A stretch of 64,000 nt of DNA from Cerrena zonata (lineage: Eukaryota > Basidiomycota > Agaricomycetes > Polyporales > Cerrenaceae). Shown piece after piece: positions 1 to 11,732 of this stretch. Numbering within the stretch: the stretch's first letter is position 1; every line of letters starts with the position of its first letter. Under the pieces are notes generated by a model. It was not told the DNA's origin. It saw only the letters and a list, made by a program, of their open reading frames with translations, and searched no databases. A program made the position numbers and the translations under genes. The stretch is taken from the NCBI GenBank assembly GCA_038087015.1, contig JASBNA010000029.1:473200-537199 (forward strand). Direction: 5' to 3'.

Positions 1-1358
1 AACCCAAACCCACCTCCTCTCCCACCTCCTCATCATTCTCCTCATCATCCCTCTCACCCTCTGCATCCCCATCATCATCCTCAAACACCTCCTTCAAATC
101 CGTCATCTTCAACACCTCCTCATGTCCCACACTCCCTACCCACCTCCCTTCACCTCCCATATCCACCGCAATCCTCTCAATAGGAAACTCTCCATGATCT
201 GCTACGACACCTAATAATTTTGTTGGTAGGAGTTGGACGGCACGGAGGAGTCCGTCGGAGGATCCTGTTAGGACTGTTGAGTGGGCTGATGGGTAGGATG
301 AGGGGAGGTTGCAGAGGGCGTCGACGGAGTGGGGGTGACTATAGAGAAGAGGAGAGTTCGTATTAAGATGAATGTAAGATATGGAGTGGTAGGAGACGTA
401 CCCTGGTATTCGGTCTACGCAGTCACCGTATCCGCTTTTTCTGTTGAAGATCGAGAGAATACCTATCTGGGTGCCTACGACGAGTTTCTGGGAGCTGATA
501 ATCTCTGTTGAGTATAGTATAAAGGGGTAGGGGAATCTAGAATTGTGACATACCCTTTTATAGCTACGACGGAAAGTAGTTCATCCTCTTGGTCTTCTGA
601 TTGTGCAAATGGGTCTGCACGTTTTGAGCGCACATCGAGCACGGAGAGTGTTCCATCACCACTATCTAGGTTGAGCATTCGAATTAAACGTTTGGCATGA
701 ACTAGACGTACCTGGTGCAGACCTAGGTGTTTTTTATCCTCTAACCAGAGGAAATCCGATATGAAGTCAAAGTGATGGTTGTGAGTACGGATGGACTCTG
801 GTTGTCGAGGGTCCCATAGCTATGGTGCGAGTATTAACTAATGATTATATATATAGCTGTGAAACATGCAAATGAAAACGCACCTTCACCACACCATCAT
901 CATCTCCAGTGGAGATCATGTTGGGCATAAGCCGTTTCACTCTGTTTATGGCTACACTTCCGAAGCCCATTCAGATTAACAGAGCAACATCAATGAGAGA
1001 TGGCTACCCACTCGTGAGCCATTTTACGAGTATCGGATATTTGTCCTGTTGCAGTATCAATAGTACTGCATACCCAAGTCGTGTTTAGTATTTGAATCCT
1101 GAATATGTAGGTTGGGTTGGAAACGTACTGGAATGTCTTCCCCTTCCCAACCACGTATAATTTATCACCATCCTCGCTCATAGTCAACCCTCGACATGAT
1201 TTTTTGGACGTGCGTGTTGAGAACTTTGATTCGTAGTTTCCTTGTTCATCATAAGTGAACGCTTTGATCTCGCCAGTCAAAAGAGCGGTGTAGACTGTTG
1301 GATGTTTGGGGTGAAAAGTAAGGTCAAAGATCTGTGCGCCGACTGGGATGTCAGGCAT
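1..1358 (-). CDS. JIP5: JIP5/WDR55-type WD40-repeat protein, 3' end cut by window edge
   Basis: Beta-propeller protein of the JIP5 (WDR55) family, linked in yeast to ribosome biogenesis. The start at 1358 opens MPDIPVGAQIFDLTFHP, the usual family N-terminus. Exons then spell CRGLTMSEDGDKLYVVGKGK, TIDTATGQISDTRKMAHE, INRVKRLMPNM, TGDDDGVVK, a WDP blade, SGDGTLSVLDVRSKR, DELLSVVAIKG and VGTQIGILSIFNRKSGYGDC. The last exon encodes a TGSSDGLLRAVQLLP blade, then GRWVGSVGHEEVLKMTDLK and an acidic Asp/Glu-rich tail that runs off the window at base 1, so the stop codon is missing. At least five GT-AG introns are visible. A longer open frame upstream of 1358 is not favoured because the family begins at MPDIPVG. 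It is divergent from IRE1. Confidence 0.88.
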
Positions 1359-1782
1359 GCTGTTGTTTCTGCTTGTAGTAGAAGAGCCACAAGGGGAATG
1401 AATGAAGCACCAGTACGCGGAGCCAATATTTTGTGTAGAGTGATCGGGACCCCGAAACTCCCCAAGCACCGTCAAGATTTACTCCTAGAATTCTGAAATT
1501 GAGACACCCTCTTCACCACCACGTATTTGCATAGTCGTCCAAGACCAAGAAACGCTATTTCATTGCACAGACCTATCGATCCGTCTTTAAAGAACAGAGA
1601 GGCACTGTTCAAGTTGCTTGAAGTCGAGGAGAGGCAGTCCCCTGAAACCGGAAGTTTCCCAGGAAGCGTGGCCAAGGCTTGGAAGTGAATTGGCTACGTT
1701 CGCTAGCACTCGGCCCAACCTACTCGCTACTTGACTCATACCTCTATGCCGCACAGCTGCTAAAGCCATAAGCAATGACTAT
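1359..1782. promoter_or_regulatory. Divergent intergenic region, JIP5 / IRE1
   Basis: About 425 bases separate the two divergent start codons and must hold both promoters. I see no convincing TATA box or named factor site. An out-of-frame ATG at 1774 lies nine bases before the IRE1 start and opens a short overlapping frame, which could lower initiation at 1783 if it lies in the mRNA. Confidence 0.5.
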
Positions 1783-4700
1783 ATGGCCACATTCTCTACT
1801 ACCTCATTTTACATTCTCCTATTCCTCGCAGGCCTCTGTCTCGCAGAAGTCCTCTCAATTCAAAACGCAAAACATGGTATTGGAAACACTATAACCGATC
1901 TCACTACACGGGTTCGTCAGGGCTCTCAAGCTGGATATAACTTTGGCATTAGGACCGGGGAGGAACAGCAGACAGAACTATTGGATATCGTCCTCGTTGC
2001 CTCGGTCGATGGACGACTGCATGCACTCAACAGAACTTCTGGCGTCCCAATCTGGTCCATGTCCTCAAGTCTCAATGGCGAAGTTCCAGCTACCTTGGGT
2101 CCTCTCGTACGAACACAACATCCAAAGATAGACCCGGACCTTGAAGATGAAAACTCGGAAGACCAGGAAGTCTATGTCATCGAACCCCAGTCTGGGGAAA
2201 TTTATGTCATGTCGAAGCCCGACGCTCCTTTACAGCGTTTACCATTCACAATGTCACAATTGGTGGATATGTCTCCTTTTAGCTTCTCAGGGGATGATAG
2301 GCTCTTCGTGGGGAGGAAAGAGACTGCATTGTTGCTTGTCGAGTTGGAGACAGGGAGGGTTAAAGCGACGTTGGATTCCGAGTGTCCTTGGGACCCCTTC
2401 GAAGATCTTGCTTCCGAGAATAATGAAGATGAAGACCTCGATTTGGATGAGCTAGATGGCACGAAACCACCCAAATCTCCTTTCAAATCAACAGAAGTCT
2501 ATATTGGTCGAACTGGTAAGCTTAATACTCGTTATCATACTTGTAAACATACCTACGTCATATTGCATAGACTACCACATTTCCATCCGAACAAGACCCA
2601 CGTCGGGTTCCTCGAAGAAGGTCCCCGTTCAGAAACTATCCTTCTCTATGTATGGTCCGAACAAGCAAGACAGTAGCCTTCAAACTATGTATCGAAGAAC
2701 GGCCGACGACAAGTACATCGAATCTATGCCCAACGGCAAGGTCCTCTCTTTCCGAGCCAACATTCAGAACGAAGATAATTCCGTTTCGTCGGAAGCTCAT
2801 CTTCTATGGGCCCAGGCTTTCTCTAACCCTGTGTAATCATCCTTTCCACTCATTAATTCGTCACACGACTGAGATTATTTCTGACCAGTGTCGCCGTATT
2901 CGATGTACTCCGTACCCCAGACAGGGATCAACCTTTCGTCCTCCTCCAACCCCGCCCTCGACTAGAAGATATCCTCCCTCGTGATGAACTCAGTCTAGCG
3001 GCCAAGAAAGACCTTCTTCCCAACCGAGACTCAGCCTACGTCGGTCTCGTCGAAGAAACAGGCTCACTCTACGCAATGTCCCCCGACAGATTCCCCCTCG
3101 TCATCTTTGGTGATACCAACCGTCACGATCAATATGGTGTTGGGAGGAGTATCGACCCTCCACCAGACTTGAAGTGGGATGCAGACGGGGATGGAGGGGA
3201 CGATAGAGACTTACCGATGGATATCGATTCAATTACGAAGAAGCTGAAGTTGAAACAACTTTGTAGGGGTGGGTCGATGGATCCGAGATGTTTGACTGGT
3301 GTGAGGCCGTTGGAGTCGTCGAGGCTGAGTAGGTTATTGGAGGGTGCCCCTTCGGTGCCTTTCCCTCCCATCCCAAACAACCCCTCTATGCCAGATCCTG
3401 TCGATTCGGCACCGGGCACTAATACCTCAATGATCCCTCCTCGAGGCCAACTTCCTGGTGGGGAGGGAGATGGACGTCTAGGCTCCAACTCACATGTGTA
3501 CTCCATCGTCGGAATATTCGTGTTGACTTTGCTTTCTGCGCTCGCTTGGCTTAGGTTGAAGCAGAGGTCACCAGCACTGACTACTAAGACTGTGCTCAAC
3601 GGTGTACCTGTTGGCATCAAAAATCCTATTACTCCCACAGATGGCGTTTATATGAACGGACTTCCCAACGCAGCAGGTGATAACTCTAACTCACTTCCTA
3701 ACGGCGACATGGGACAACGAACTCCTCCTCTCGCGACCTCTACTGGTGTAGAACTCTCTCCTCGTATACCTTCTGGCCCATCTACGTCTACCATACCTCC
3801 TGCATCCTCCTCTACGCTATCCGTACCCAATACTTCAATACCTGCTGCGCTCCCATTACCTCCGAGAATGTCGACCCCACCACCACCCTACAACATTCGA
3901 GCCTCCACACCTACACCTCAGGGTAGGGTCGCATTCATAGAACCTGCTCTCCGGCACTCACACCTCGACCACCGCCAACACCAAGACCTAATACACCTAG
4001 ACCTTCCACTTCGGCTATTGCTGCGGATGGTGAAGATGGTGTCGAGGGGGAAGAGAGTGAAGGTGAGACACCTGCTACACCTGGGAAGAGAAAGCTCCTA
4101 GAAGAAAGAGAGGGAAGAAAAAGAAACCTGGTGCTGTCAATGTCGCGCAGGAGATGGGGATGGAGAGGCAGAGGGGAACAAGGATACTGGGAAGGAAGAA
4201 TCGTGGGAGGTCGTGAATGCTGCGTCACCCAGTTCGATCATACTCCCTCCGCCAACGACGCCAAAGGTTGTCGAGCCGTCACTTATCGTCTCGGACAATA
4301 TCCTTGGTATGTTTGATTAATTACATATGGACTGTGTGATACTAATACTAATACTTGATACCTTACACAGGTTTCGGCTCACATGGAACAGTTGTGTTCA
4401 AAGGCTCGTTACAAGGCAGAGCTGTAGCCGTAAAGCGACTCCTCCAAGATTTCGTCACTCTCGCTGCTCGCGAAGTGACCATCCTTCAAGAATCCGACGA
4501 CCACCCTAATGTCATCCGATATTACTACCAAGAACATCACGCTAACTTCCTATACATCGCTCTTGAACTATGCCCAGCTTCTCTTGCAGACGTCATCGAA
4601 CGACCAGATCTCCATCGCGAGATCTCCATTGCCTTTGATCCCAAGAAGGCGTTACGACAAATCACCTCAGGGCTTCGACATTTACATGCACTTAAAATCG

Positions 4701-5796
4701 TTCATCGGGATATCAAACCTCAAAATATCCTCATTTCACATGCAAAGAAAGGTGTAGGCGAAAGTGCTGGTCATCGGATGCTCATTTCCGACTTCGGCCT
4801 TTGTAAGAAACTCGAGGTAGACCAGACGAGTTTCTTGCCTACCGCTCATGGTGCGATGGCAGCTGGGACAGTGGGTTGGCGTGCGCCCTGAGATCCTGAA
4901 AGGCGAAGTCAAACTAGACGAAGTGGGAGGTGATGAGTCGATGTCTTCACGTGGCAGTGTAGGGACGGTGGATGGAGTGGTAATTCTACGACATCGGGGC
5001 GACAGACGAGGTTGACGAAGGCGGTGGATATTTTCGCTTTGGGGTGTTTGTTCTACTATGTGTTGACGAACGGTGGACATCCGTTTGGAGATCGGTTTGA
5101 GAGGGAGAGTAATATTTTCAAGAATGCGATGATGTTGGATGGGCTGGAGAGGTTTGGCGAGGAGGGGTCGGAGGGTGTTGATTTGATCACGAAGATGCTT
5201 AGTCCTGAAGCACCCCATCGGTAAGTTCTTGACATCCAACCAGACTTGCGGCAGGAATACGTATACTCATACGTATATATTTTATAGACCTGACACCTCA
5301 ACGATCCTCCTTCATCCGTATTTCTGGGACGCAGGAAAGCGCTTGAATTTCCTCCAGGATGCCTCTGACCGCTTTGAGATCATGTGTCGAGATCCTCGGG
5401 ATGCTAACCTCGTTGAACTTGAACGAGGAGCATACGATGTTGTCGGAGCAGATTGGAACGCACGGCTAGACAAGTTCTTCATTGAGAACTTAGGCAAGTT
5501 CAGAAAATACGACGGCAAATCCGTCCAAGATCTGCTTCGTGCACTTAGGAATAAGGTTCGTCCTCGTTTGGTATACATACATACTGCTAGATGGGCTGAT
5601 TGTATTTTTGTAGAAACATCATTATCAGGACCTTCCGGACAATGTGAAGCGTCAGGTTGGACCTATGCCTGAAGGATTCCTGTCGTATTTTACCCGTCGG
5701 TTCCCGCGTTTGTTCTTGCATGTTCATTCTGTCATCTCCGAGTCGTCGCTGAAGAGCGAGTCTATGTTCCGTACCTACTTCGAGCTCGCTGACTAG
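1783..5796 (+). CDS. IRE1: IRE1 unfolded-protein-response sensor kinase/endoribonuclease, frame interrupted
   Basis: ER-membrane stress sensor of the unfolded protein response. In order: signal peptide (FYILLFLAGLCLAEVL), luminal beta-propeller-like region (GRLHALNRTSGVPIWSMSS, GEIYVMSKPDAPLQRLP), a transmembrane helix near 3500-3550 (YSIVGIFVLTLLSALAWL), a Ser/Thr/Pro-rich linker, then a kinase domain starting in the exon at about 4370 with GFGSHGTVVFKG, AVAVKRLL, HRDIKPQNIL, SDFGLCKK and GTVGWRAP. The C-terminal KEN RNase domain includes KHHYQDLPDNVKRQVG and MPEGFLSYFTRRFPRLF; the stop is at 5794-5796. The frame breaks inside the conserved kinase: after WRAP an extra T at about 4889-4891 creates TGA directly before EILKGE, and a compensating one-base loss lies near 4975. 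The linker changes frame near 3950, 4095 and 4165. Both ends are well conserved, so assembly indels are more likely than a dead gene, but a pseudogene cannot be excluded. Confidence 0.9.
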
Positions 5797-6410
5797 TATA
5801 GTATAAAATCTCTATCGTCATCTCATATTCCTCTCCTCACACATCTTTTTCTTGCTTTTACGGTCGTCGTCTCTCCCATCGTGTCTGTCCATCTGTTCAT
5901 ATTTCCAACTCATAGTCATATCCCTCCACTACCATCTCTGCATCATCACTCATCCTAATCTTTTCTTTGTGCGTTGTACTCTGCATTTTATTTCAATTTA
6001 TTATGGACGGACTGCAGGATGTATCTACATGACTGTATCTGTATTTCGAGTAGGCAAGACTCAATATTTCAACATAAACTATTCTGTAAAAAGAAAATTC
6101 GAAAAGTGGGAGATTCTATCTGAATATAACAATACGTTGAGTGTAGAACCAATTGCATCCTCCACTCTAGTTCTTGTGTTGACATTTGCCTCCGTCCTTC
6201 ATCTCCATATTCAATTGCCGAGTAGGTAAGTCATAATGGGCGCTTCAATGTTACGGCAAGTCGATCAAATGGTTGACTTGTGTGGGCTTGCACAGGCTTG
6301 CACATGTACCACAACCATCGACGATAAACAATTGACCACTTTTTCAAATCCACCTGTCATATACGCTGTATTAGGAAGAACACATTACAGACCCCCTTCT
6401 TATCTTTATC
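5797..6410. other. Intergenic, IRE1 3' side to DUF1308 gene
   Basis: AT-rich sequence holding the IRE1 3' flank and the promoter side of the next plus-strand gene. I see no gene, repeat or RNA in it. Confidence 0.5.
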
Positions 6411-8476
6411 ATGTCTAATGACCTCCCTCATCCAGAACTCCAAGTTCAAAGGCAGAAACTACGATCAATTCTCCAAACGATCCCATCTTTTGGCTCGGGA
6501 GTCGTGAAGCCTCCCGTCATAGATGCTTCTTTAGATTCTCGGGAAGAGAAACCAAATCAGGATACCATCCCAGGACTGCGTATGCTGCGAGATGCAGTCA
6601 GACGCGACCTTGATGTACTCGACAAGGTGAGCTACATGCGACATGCCAATCTCCGAAGGCAATAGTGCAATAGTTGCTTTCCATTGCAATCGTAGCGGGA
6701 TTGGATCATTGGTGCTGATGGTCATACCATGTAGTAGTTCCTGAACAACCCCCATTGCGCTTCACAACCGGCCCTATCGAGTAATGCACCTTATCTCATT
6801 TCTGTGTGGAATGAAATCCTACTTGCGCCTCAACCAGTTATCGGTATCTGGCACTCATTTTCTGAGAGCGGGAAGACACCGATAGCCCGTGGTAAACGCG
6901 GTAAACCTAAGGAGGACGGTGTTAAAGTTGACATTGTGGCTGATGGCGGAAAACGTTGGATCCGTGTTAATACGTCAGTCCATCTGCCGCCTATTAGGTT
7001 TATGTCTACGTTGTACTCATGAACAGTGGTATTTTTAGTATTAAAAACTCGCGAATATTAGCAGAGTTTCGGGAGATCGATTCGTATCTCACGGAATCCG
7101 AGGACGAAGAAGAGGATCCTTCATCAGAAATACCTCCTACACTTGCTCAAACAGTGTTTGACAATTCAATCCTCCGCATGACACGTTCGTTGCAAAATGC
7201 CGCAAAGGAACATCCAGTTTCAGGTTCCGATGACATACCGACAGTGACCTTGCGACTCACACGTTTAGAGCCTTCCCCCGCAAACGAAAAGGAATACGAC
7301 ACCCGAATATCACAAACAATAGAAGAACTTAACTCTAGGGGAATTGATGTGCGTCTAGGCGAGAGGAATGATGCAGAAGTATTGGAAGCTCAGGAACGCC
7401 AGCTAGGCAACAAACCCTCTCCTCGCACAATTTCCCCTTCGCCCAAAGTGAACTTGGATCTGTCAATATTAATTGCCCTGGTCTCAGACATATCTCATGC
7501 TCCATTGGCGTTGTCTGCAGAAGACGCTGAGAGACGGTTTACTCCCTCCGAAAAATACATAAACTGGAAAAGGACCAGATTAAGCTTGTACGACCCCAAA
7601 TCAACGGCTGATGATATTGCACGCCCATCTAGAGCTCTATCAAATCAAGCTACGCAGGAGATTGCCAGGAGCCTATTTCAGGAAATGCACGATACATTGT
7701 CCCCGCTCCAAATCTCCAACCAAGATAGTGATACTAGCACTCCTTCTCAACCACTTGTTCTAGAGTTTTGGACGACACCCGAAGCCCGAGACCGATGCCT
7801 GAAAATCGTATCGAAAATCGGAGGACCCAACGAAAAACGCCGCGCGCAAGCTCTGTTCCCCGATACCCCCATATCGCTCCAGGATTTGGAAGAATCTTAC
7901 TGGAGAGGTTCACGATATCCACAAGGGTTCATCCCACTATTACCAATTCGTATCCTACCCTCGTCAGAACCCGACGGTGGTTCTGAACCACCGACCCGAG
8001 ATCACTGGGGAAATCCTTTGTCGCCTTTCTTTATTGCCTTAGCTGGCACTTGCAGAGACATACTACTCCAGGACGACATACCTGATCCGCGAACCTTGCC
8101 AGAACCGATGGGTGGCGCAAATACTAGCCCCCCAAATAATTCCATCAGAGATAGGGCGGAAGACGACGATTATTGTGCAGAGGACTCTGATGGTGAAATC
8201 CAACGTGCCACCGTTATGAAGGCCAACCCCCGTTTGACAACCCATACTGTTCAGAGCATGCTGTGGGGCGCAGTGAACGGGTGGACAACGTTTACCGCCA
8301 ATAAAGCAAGCATCAAAGCCATACTCCGGGAGATGAAATGCCGAAGAGCGTTGTGGGACCGTGTTCAGGGGGAGGGTGTCGATCCTAATACCGCACAACC
8401 AACGACTGGTGCTCTGTGGATAGTGGACCCCAGGAGCTTGGCCGAAGGAATGAGGTCTGATTTCGGAGTCTTGTAA
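6411..8476 (+). CDS. DUF1308 (C7orf25/UPF0415-like) conserved protein
   Basis: Conserved eukaryotic protein of unknown biochemical role, recognised from its N-terminal half rather than from a defined active site. Exon 1 starts MSNDLPHPELQVQRQKL and ends LDVLDK. After an intron ending in tag before 6736 comes FLNNPHCASQPALSSNAPYL, then VIGIWHSF and VDIVADGGKRWIRVNT. A short intron joins this to IKNSRILAEFREIDSYL, the most family-typical stretch. The last exon (from about 7040) is long and open to the TAA at 8474-8476. It carries an acidic patch (ESEDEEEDPSSE), a central low-complexity part and the C-terminal motif HTVQSMLWGAVNGWTTFTAN. No signal peptide or membrane segment is visible. The frame is intact. 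It follows IRE1 on the same strand and converges on the terpene synthase gene. The family name rests on recall. Confidence 0.72.
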
Positions 8477-9031
8477 CAGGCAGCGAAACTTTGTTACGAT
8501 GCGCCGACGTTGTTGGAATTAATGGGTAGAAAATACATGAAACAATGAACCTTGTTTAAGCTGTCTGATTCGTATGTCTTGAACCTTGACAGTTCCGAGT
8601 CATGCTCTGGATCTCACAGGGCCCTTCGTTTCTAAATCATTGAGACTGTTTCTTTGTGAAGTAGAGCTTCAACCGAATTGAGGACAATCTGTAAGTCGTC
8701 TCCAATTTTCTGATTCGCGTTTGTTCGTGTTTCTGCTCTAAGTCTCCGTGAGTGAGAGGAATTATTTTCAAGCTAGAGAGCTCATAGAAATTCACAAAGG
8801 TAGAAGATAAAAGATATGGACGTATATTTTTCTATTTAGCAGAAGTTTCCATATCTAATGTAGTGAAACAAGGTATGCAAAAGTATAGAGAGCAGTATGA
8901 AGATTCAACAACAGTGCAATGCAGCTAGTATAATACAAGTCCCAACAGAAGTTTCGTGATGATGATAAGTGAGTAAATAGCAAATGGACGAGAATACAGA
9001 AACCTCTAACTTGCAAGTCAATGCAATAAAT
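8477..9031. other. Convergent intergenic region
   Basis: The 3' flanks of the DUF1308 gene (plus) and the terpene synthase fusion gene (minus). AT-rich, with no open frame or repeat that I can support. It marks the left edge of the proposed terpenoid cluster. Confidence 0.45.
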
Positions 9032-11732
9032 CTATTGGATCATACACATATTCCCCACGGCGAGTAACTCATGGCCATCCACATCATCCACATCCTCGTC
9101 GCCTTCAAAATAATGAGAATCAGCAAGTCGTCCTAAAAGGAAAAATTAAGTTTACCAACCATAAGTTAAATGCTATCCATCACCTACGTACGCCTAGGTA
9201 CTCCACCCACAGCCTTGAGCGTATCGCGCATGTACTTGGTATCGCTGACGGCACGTAAGCAGAAGAAAGTGCTGGTGCCGTTATTACTTTCGGAGAAGAT
9301 GGCGATACGCTTCTCAAAGAATTCGTACGAGGGGACAGCGTCTACCAGGCACACCAGGCCATCATAGATGGAACCGTTATCCGGACCATTGAAGACGACC
9401 TTCTTCTGGAAATCTCTTGGGTGCATAGGGAGTGCATTGTCGTCCTTTGATAGACAAGGCGAAACGCGGAAGAGCTCGGCCAACTTCTCGGGGTGGTCTG
9501 TGAGCATGTAGTCGAACACCGAAGCCGCTCCTGTCGCCTCGTTCAGGTCGATCTCCTTCGAGAGTGAAACACGAAGACGTTTCAGATACGACTCATAGGA
9601 CTTCTGGAGTGCCGCGAAGTAAGATGAGGGGAATAGCTTCTGGGTGTGACTATCAGTGAATACGCCTCTAACAGCTAAGAGATGGAGCTCATAGTTAGAC
9701 CAGTTAGGTATAATTAAAATTGTATGTCACTTACGCTCCATAACAATAGGCGCATTAGGACCAACGAGCATCGTAACAACGCTTTGTTTAGTGACTGCGA
9801 CCGTGATCACATTGCGCGCATCCCATGTGTTGCTCTCGACATGAGTAATCGCATCAAGGAGAAGAGCGGAAGAATCGCCATTGGAGATGTTAACCTCTAT
9901 TTCCGACTGGCTGAGCAAGTGCACCAGATCCGCTGCATAGACGGGGATATTAGAGTTCTGCAAGTATATCATCACTTTTCCGACAGTCTGGACGTCGATT
10001 TCGTATGATCGGACCAATGAGGCAACAGCTATAGATTTGAATGCATGAGAAACAAATTTCCTGTTTCAAGGAAGTAATGATAGTTACCCTTCAATATGAG
10101 ACTGTTGTCATCACTGCCAGTTCGTTGGGATGATGCGATGGCACGAACACCAACATGTTGAACTCGGGATTCAGGGATGTTCATCAATTGGAGACTGGGG
10201 GGAATCGAAGCTTGAGTCTTCGTCCGGACGCCCTTGGATTCGATAGCGTCGATATCGAGTGTAAAATCTGGCTCAGGGATAACCTCAACGTTGAACACGG
10301 CATCACGAAGAGCAGATTCCTCCGTATCATCAACAACCTCATCCTCCGGCGTCGCTTCGGCTTCGAAGCTTAAGGAGGGGAAAGGTGGAGCGCCGGGAAC
10401 ATCTCCAATGTTATAGCGTCCGCTCTAAGAAAATAATGTTATCAGCAACTATTAGTAACTATAGACGTTAAACAAGCTCAAGCTCGTACCTCCTGGGACC
10501 ATGCATTGTTACCTCCCATGCAGTAAGGCAGATTAGCAATCCAACGATGAACCTCGGGATCCTTTCCGAGCTCAGGGTCGTTGAGAACAGCAAGACCAGC
10601 CGGGATGAAATCTTGCTCCTTTTGGCGGATCTTCTTAGTAACAGTATCTTTGGCTTGTTCGTATGTAAGTCCCTCGAAGTCTTGCAACATTCGAAGAACG
10701 TTAGTGTCATCCGACTGTGTCAGGTACTCCTTGGCGTATGAGAAAAGGTCGTTGGTCAAGCCAACATGGTCTGTCACGAGTTGTCAATCCCTGAGTAAAT
10801 CAAGATACGAAAAGGTCAAGACGAACCTGAGACTATACCCTCCGCCTCTCGCATAAGAGGATGGTTGACTTGTTCATCAGTCAAGTTGATGTCAAGGCAG
10901 TATCGGAAGTAAGCTAAAAGAGGCTCAGTCTAGTATCTTAGTTCTGTCAAGGATCTTCGACGAACCATTTGCAAAATACTGTACAGGAGTATGAATTAAC
11001 GTCATGACAAGGCATATCAAATGGTCTAAACGTACCATGGCAATGTTAACACGGCGAGTAGCTAAATACTGGTCGAGGTTACGGAATGGCTCGTGGATGT
11101 TGGAGTCCCACCATTCGTGTGTACATTGGGTTAGTTGGCGGAAGGTGCGCGGGTGGGATGTCTCTTTGATGGCCCGGAAGACAATGTCATGGCAGATCTC
11201 AGCTCTGTCTTCGGGGTGAAGAGGCTAGAAGAAAACAGTCTAGGTTAGTCGTGTATTATGTTACAATGAACATGCCCACTTACGCCCTCGCCAGTGGCGG
11301 CTTTCTTGAAGCCGGGAATGCGATCAAGCATCTTTCCACTGTCGATATAGTCATCGGCAAGGAAGAAGATTCCAGCAATACGACCGCCCCAGACCATACG
11401 GTCAAAGTCGGATGCCGGAGCACCTGCAAGGGTACATTGTCAACATCGTCAGTATACAACATCGTTTCATGAGCTTACACCAGGTACTGAATCCGGCTAG
11501 ATTCATGAATGGGATACGGGCGCGTTTCTTCTCGCTAGAGAACGGCCAGTGCTTCATGAGCCACTCATCATGAAGGCGATAGAGTTCTGGATAACGTCCA
11601 GTCAATGACTGGACATGATGTGGGCATACTACACAGCATACCTTTCCATCTTGGATGATTACGAGCGGGTGGCCAAGGCTGGCCAGGGAGAGGAGGGAAT
11701 GGTGCGACTTTGCCGATCTTGGTGGACGACAT
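9032..11732 (-). CDS. Class I terpene synthase fused to a large unrecognised C-terminal region
   Basis: Predicted sesquiterpene-type cyclase that ionises a prenyl diphosphate such as FPP. Eleven exons (high to low): 11642-11732, 11479-11586, 11284-11423, 11036-11224, 10966-10978, 10827-10913, 10490-10770, 10088-10424, 9735-10028, 9192-9674, 9032-9132. They sum to 2124 nt, or 707 residues, with no frame break. The metal-binding motif DDYID lies at residues 90-94 (FFLADDYIDSGKM), the NSE triad N216/S220/E224 lies in NDLFSYAKE, and the RY pair is at 306-307 in WSQESGRYN. A normal fungal enzyme would end soon after; here the frame runs on for about 400 residues through three more introns to ELLAVGNMCMIQ. 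The extension has an acidic linker (TPEDEVVDDTEES) and then a region I cannot assign: no DDxxD, DxDD or other cyclase or prenyltransferase motif is visible. The start MSSTKIGKVAPFPPLPG fits family starts. All introns are GT-AG. Confidence 0.85.
10966..10978 (-). other. 13-nt microexon of the terpene synthase gene
   Basis: This exon encodes YFAN plus one base. It is needed to join RRVNIAM (exon 4) to AYFRYCLDINLTDEQ (exon 6) in frame, giving the alpha-helical stretch expected before the NSE motif. It is flanked by an acceptor ending ctgtacag and a donor starting gttcgt. Confidence 0.7.

Noticed and set aside
4131..4316. Plus-strand open frame in the IRE1 linker as a separate small gene
   Set aside because: It overlaps the IRE1 linker exon and is explained by frame changes inside IRE1.
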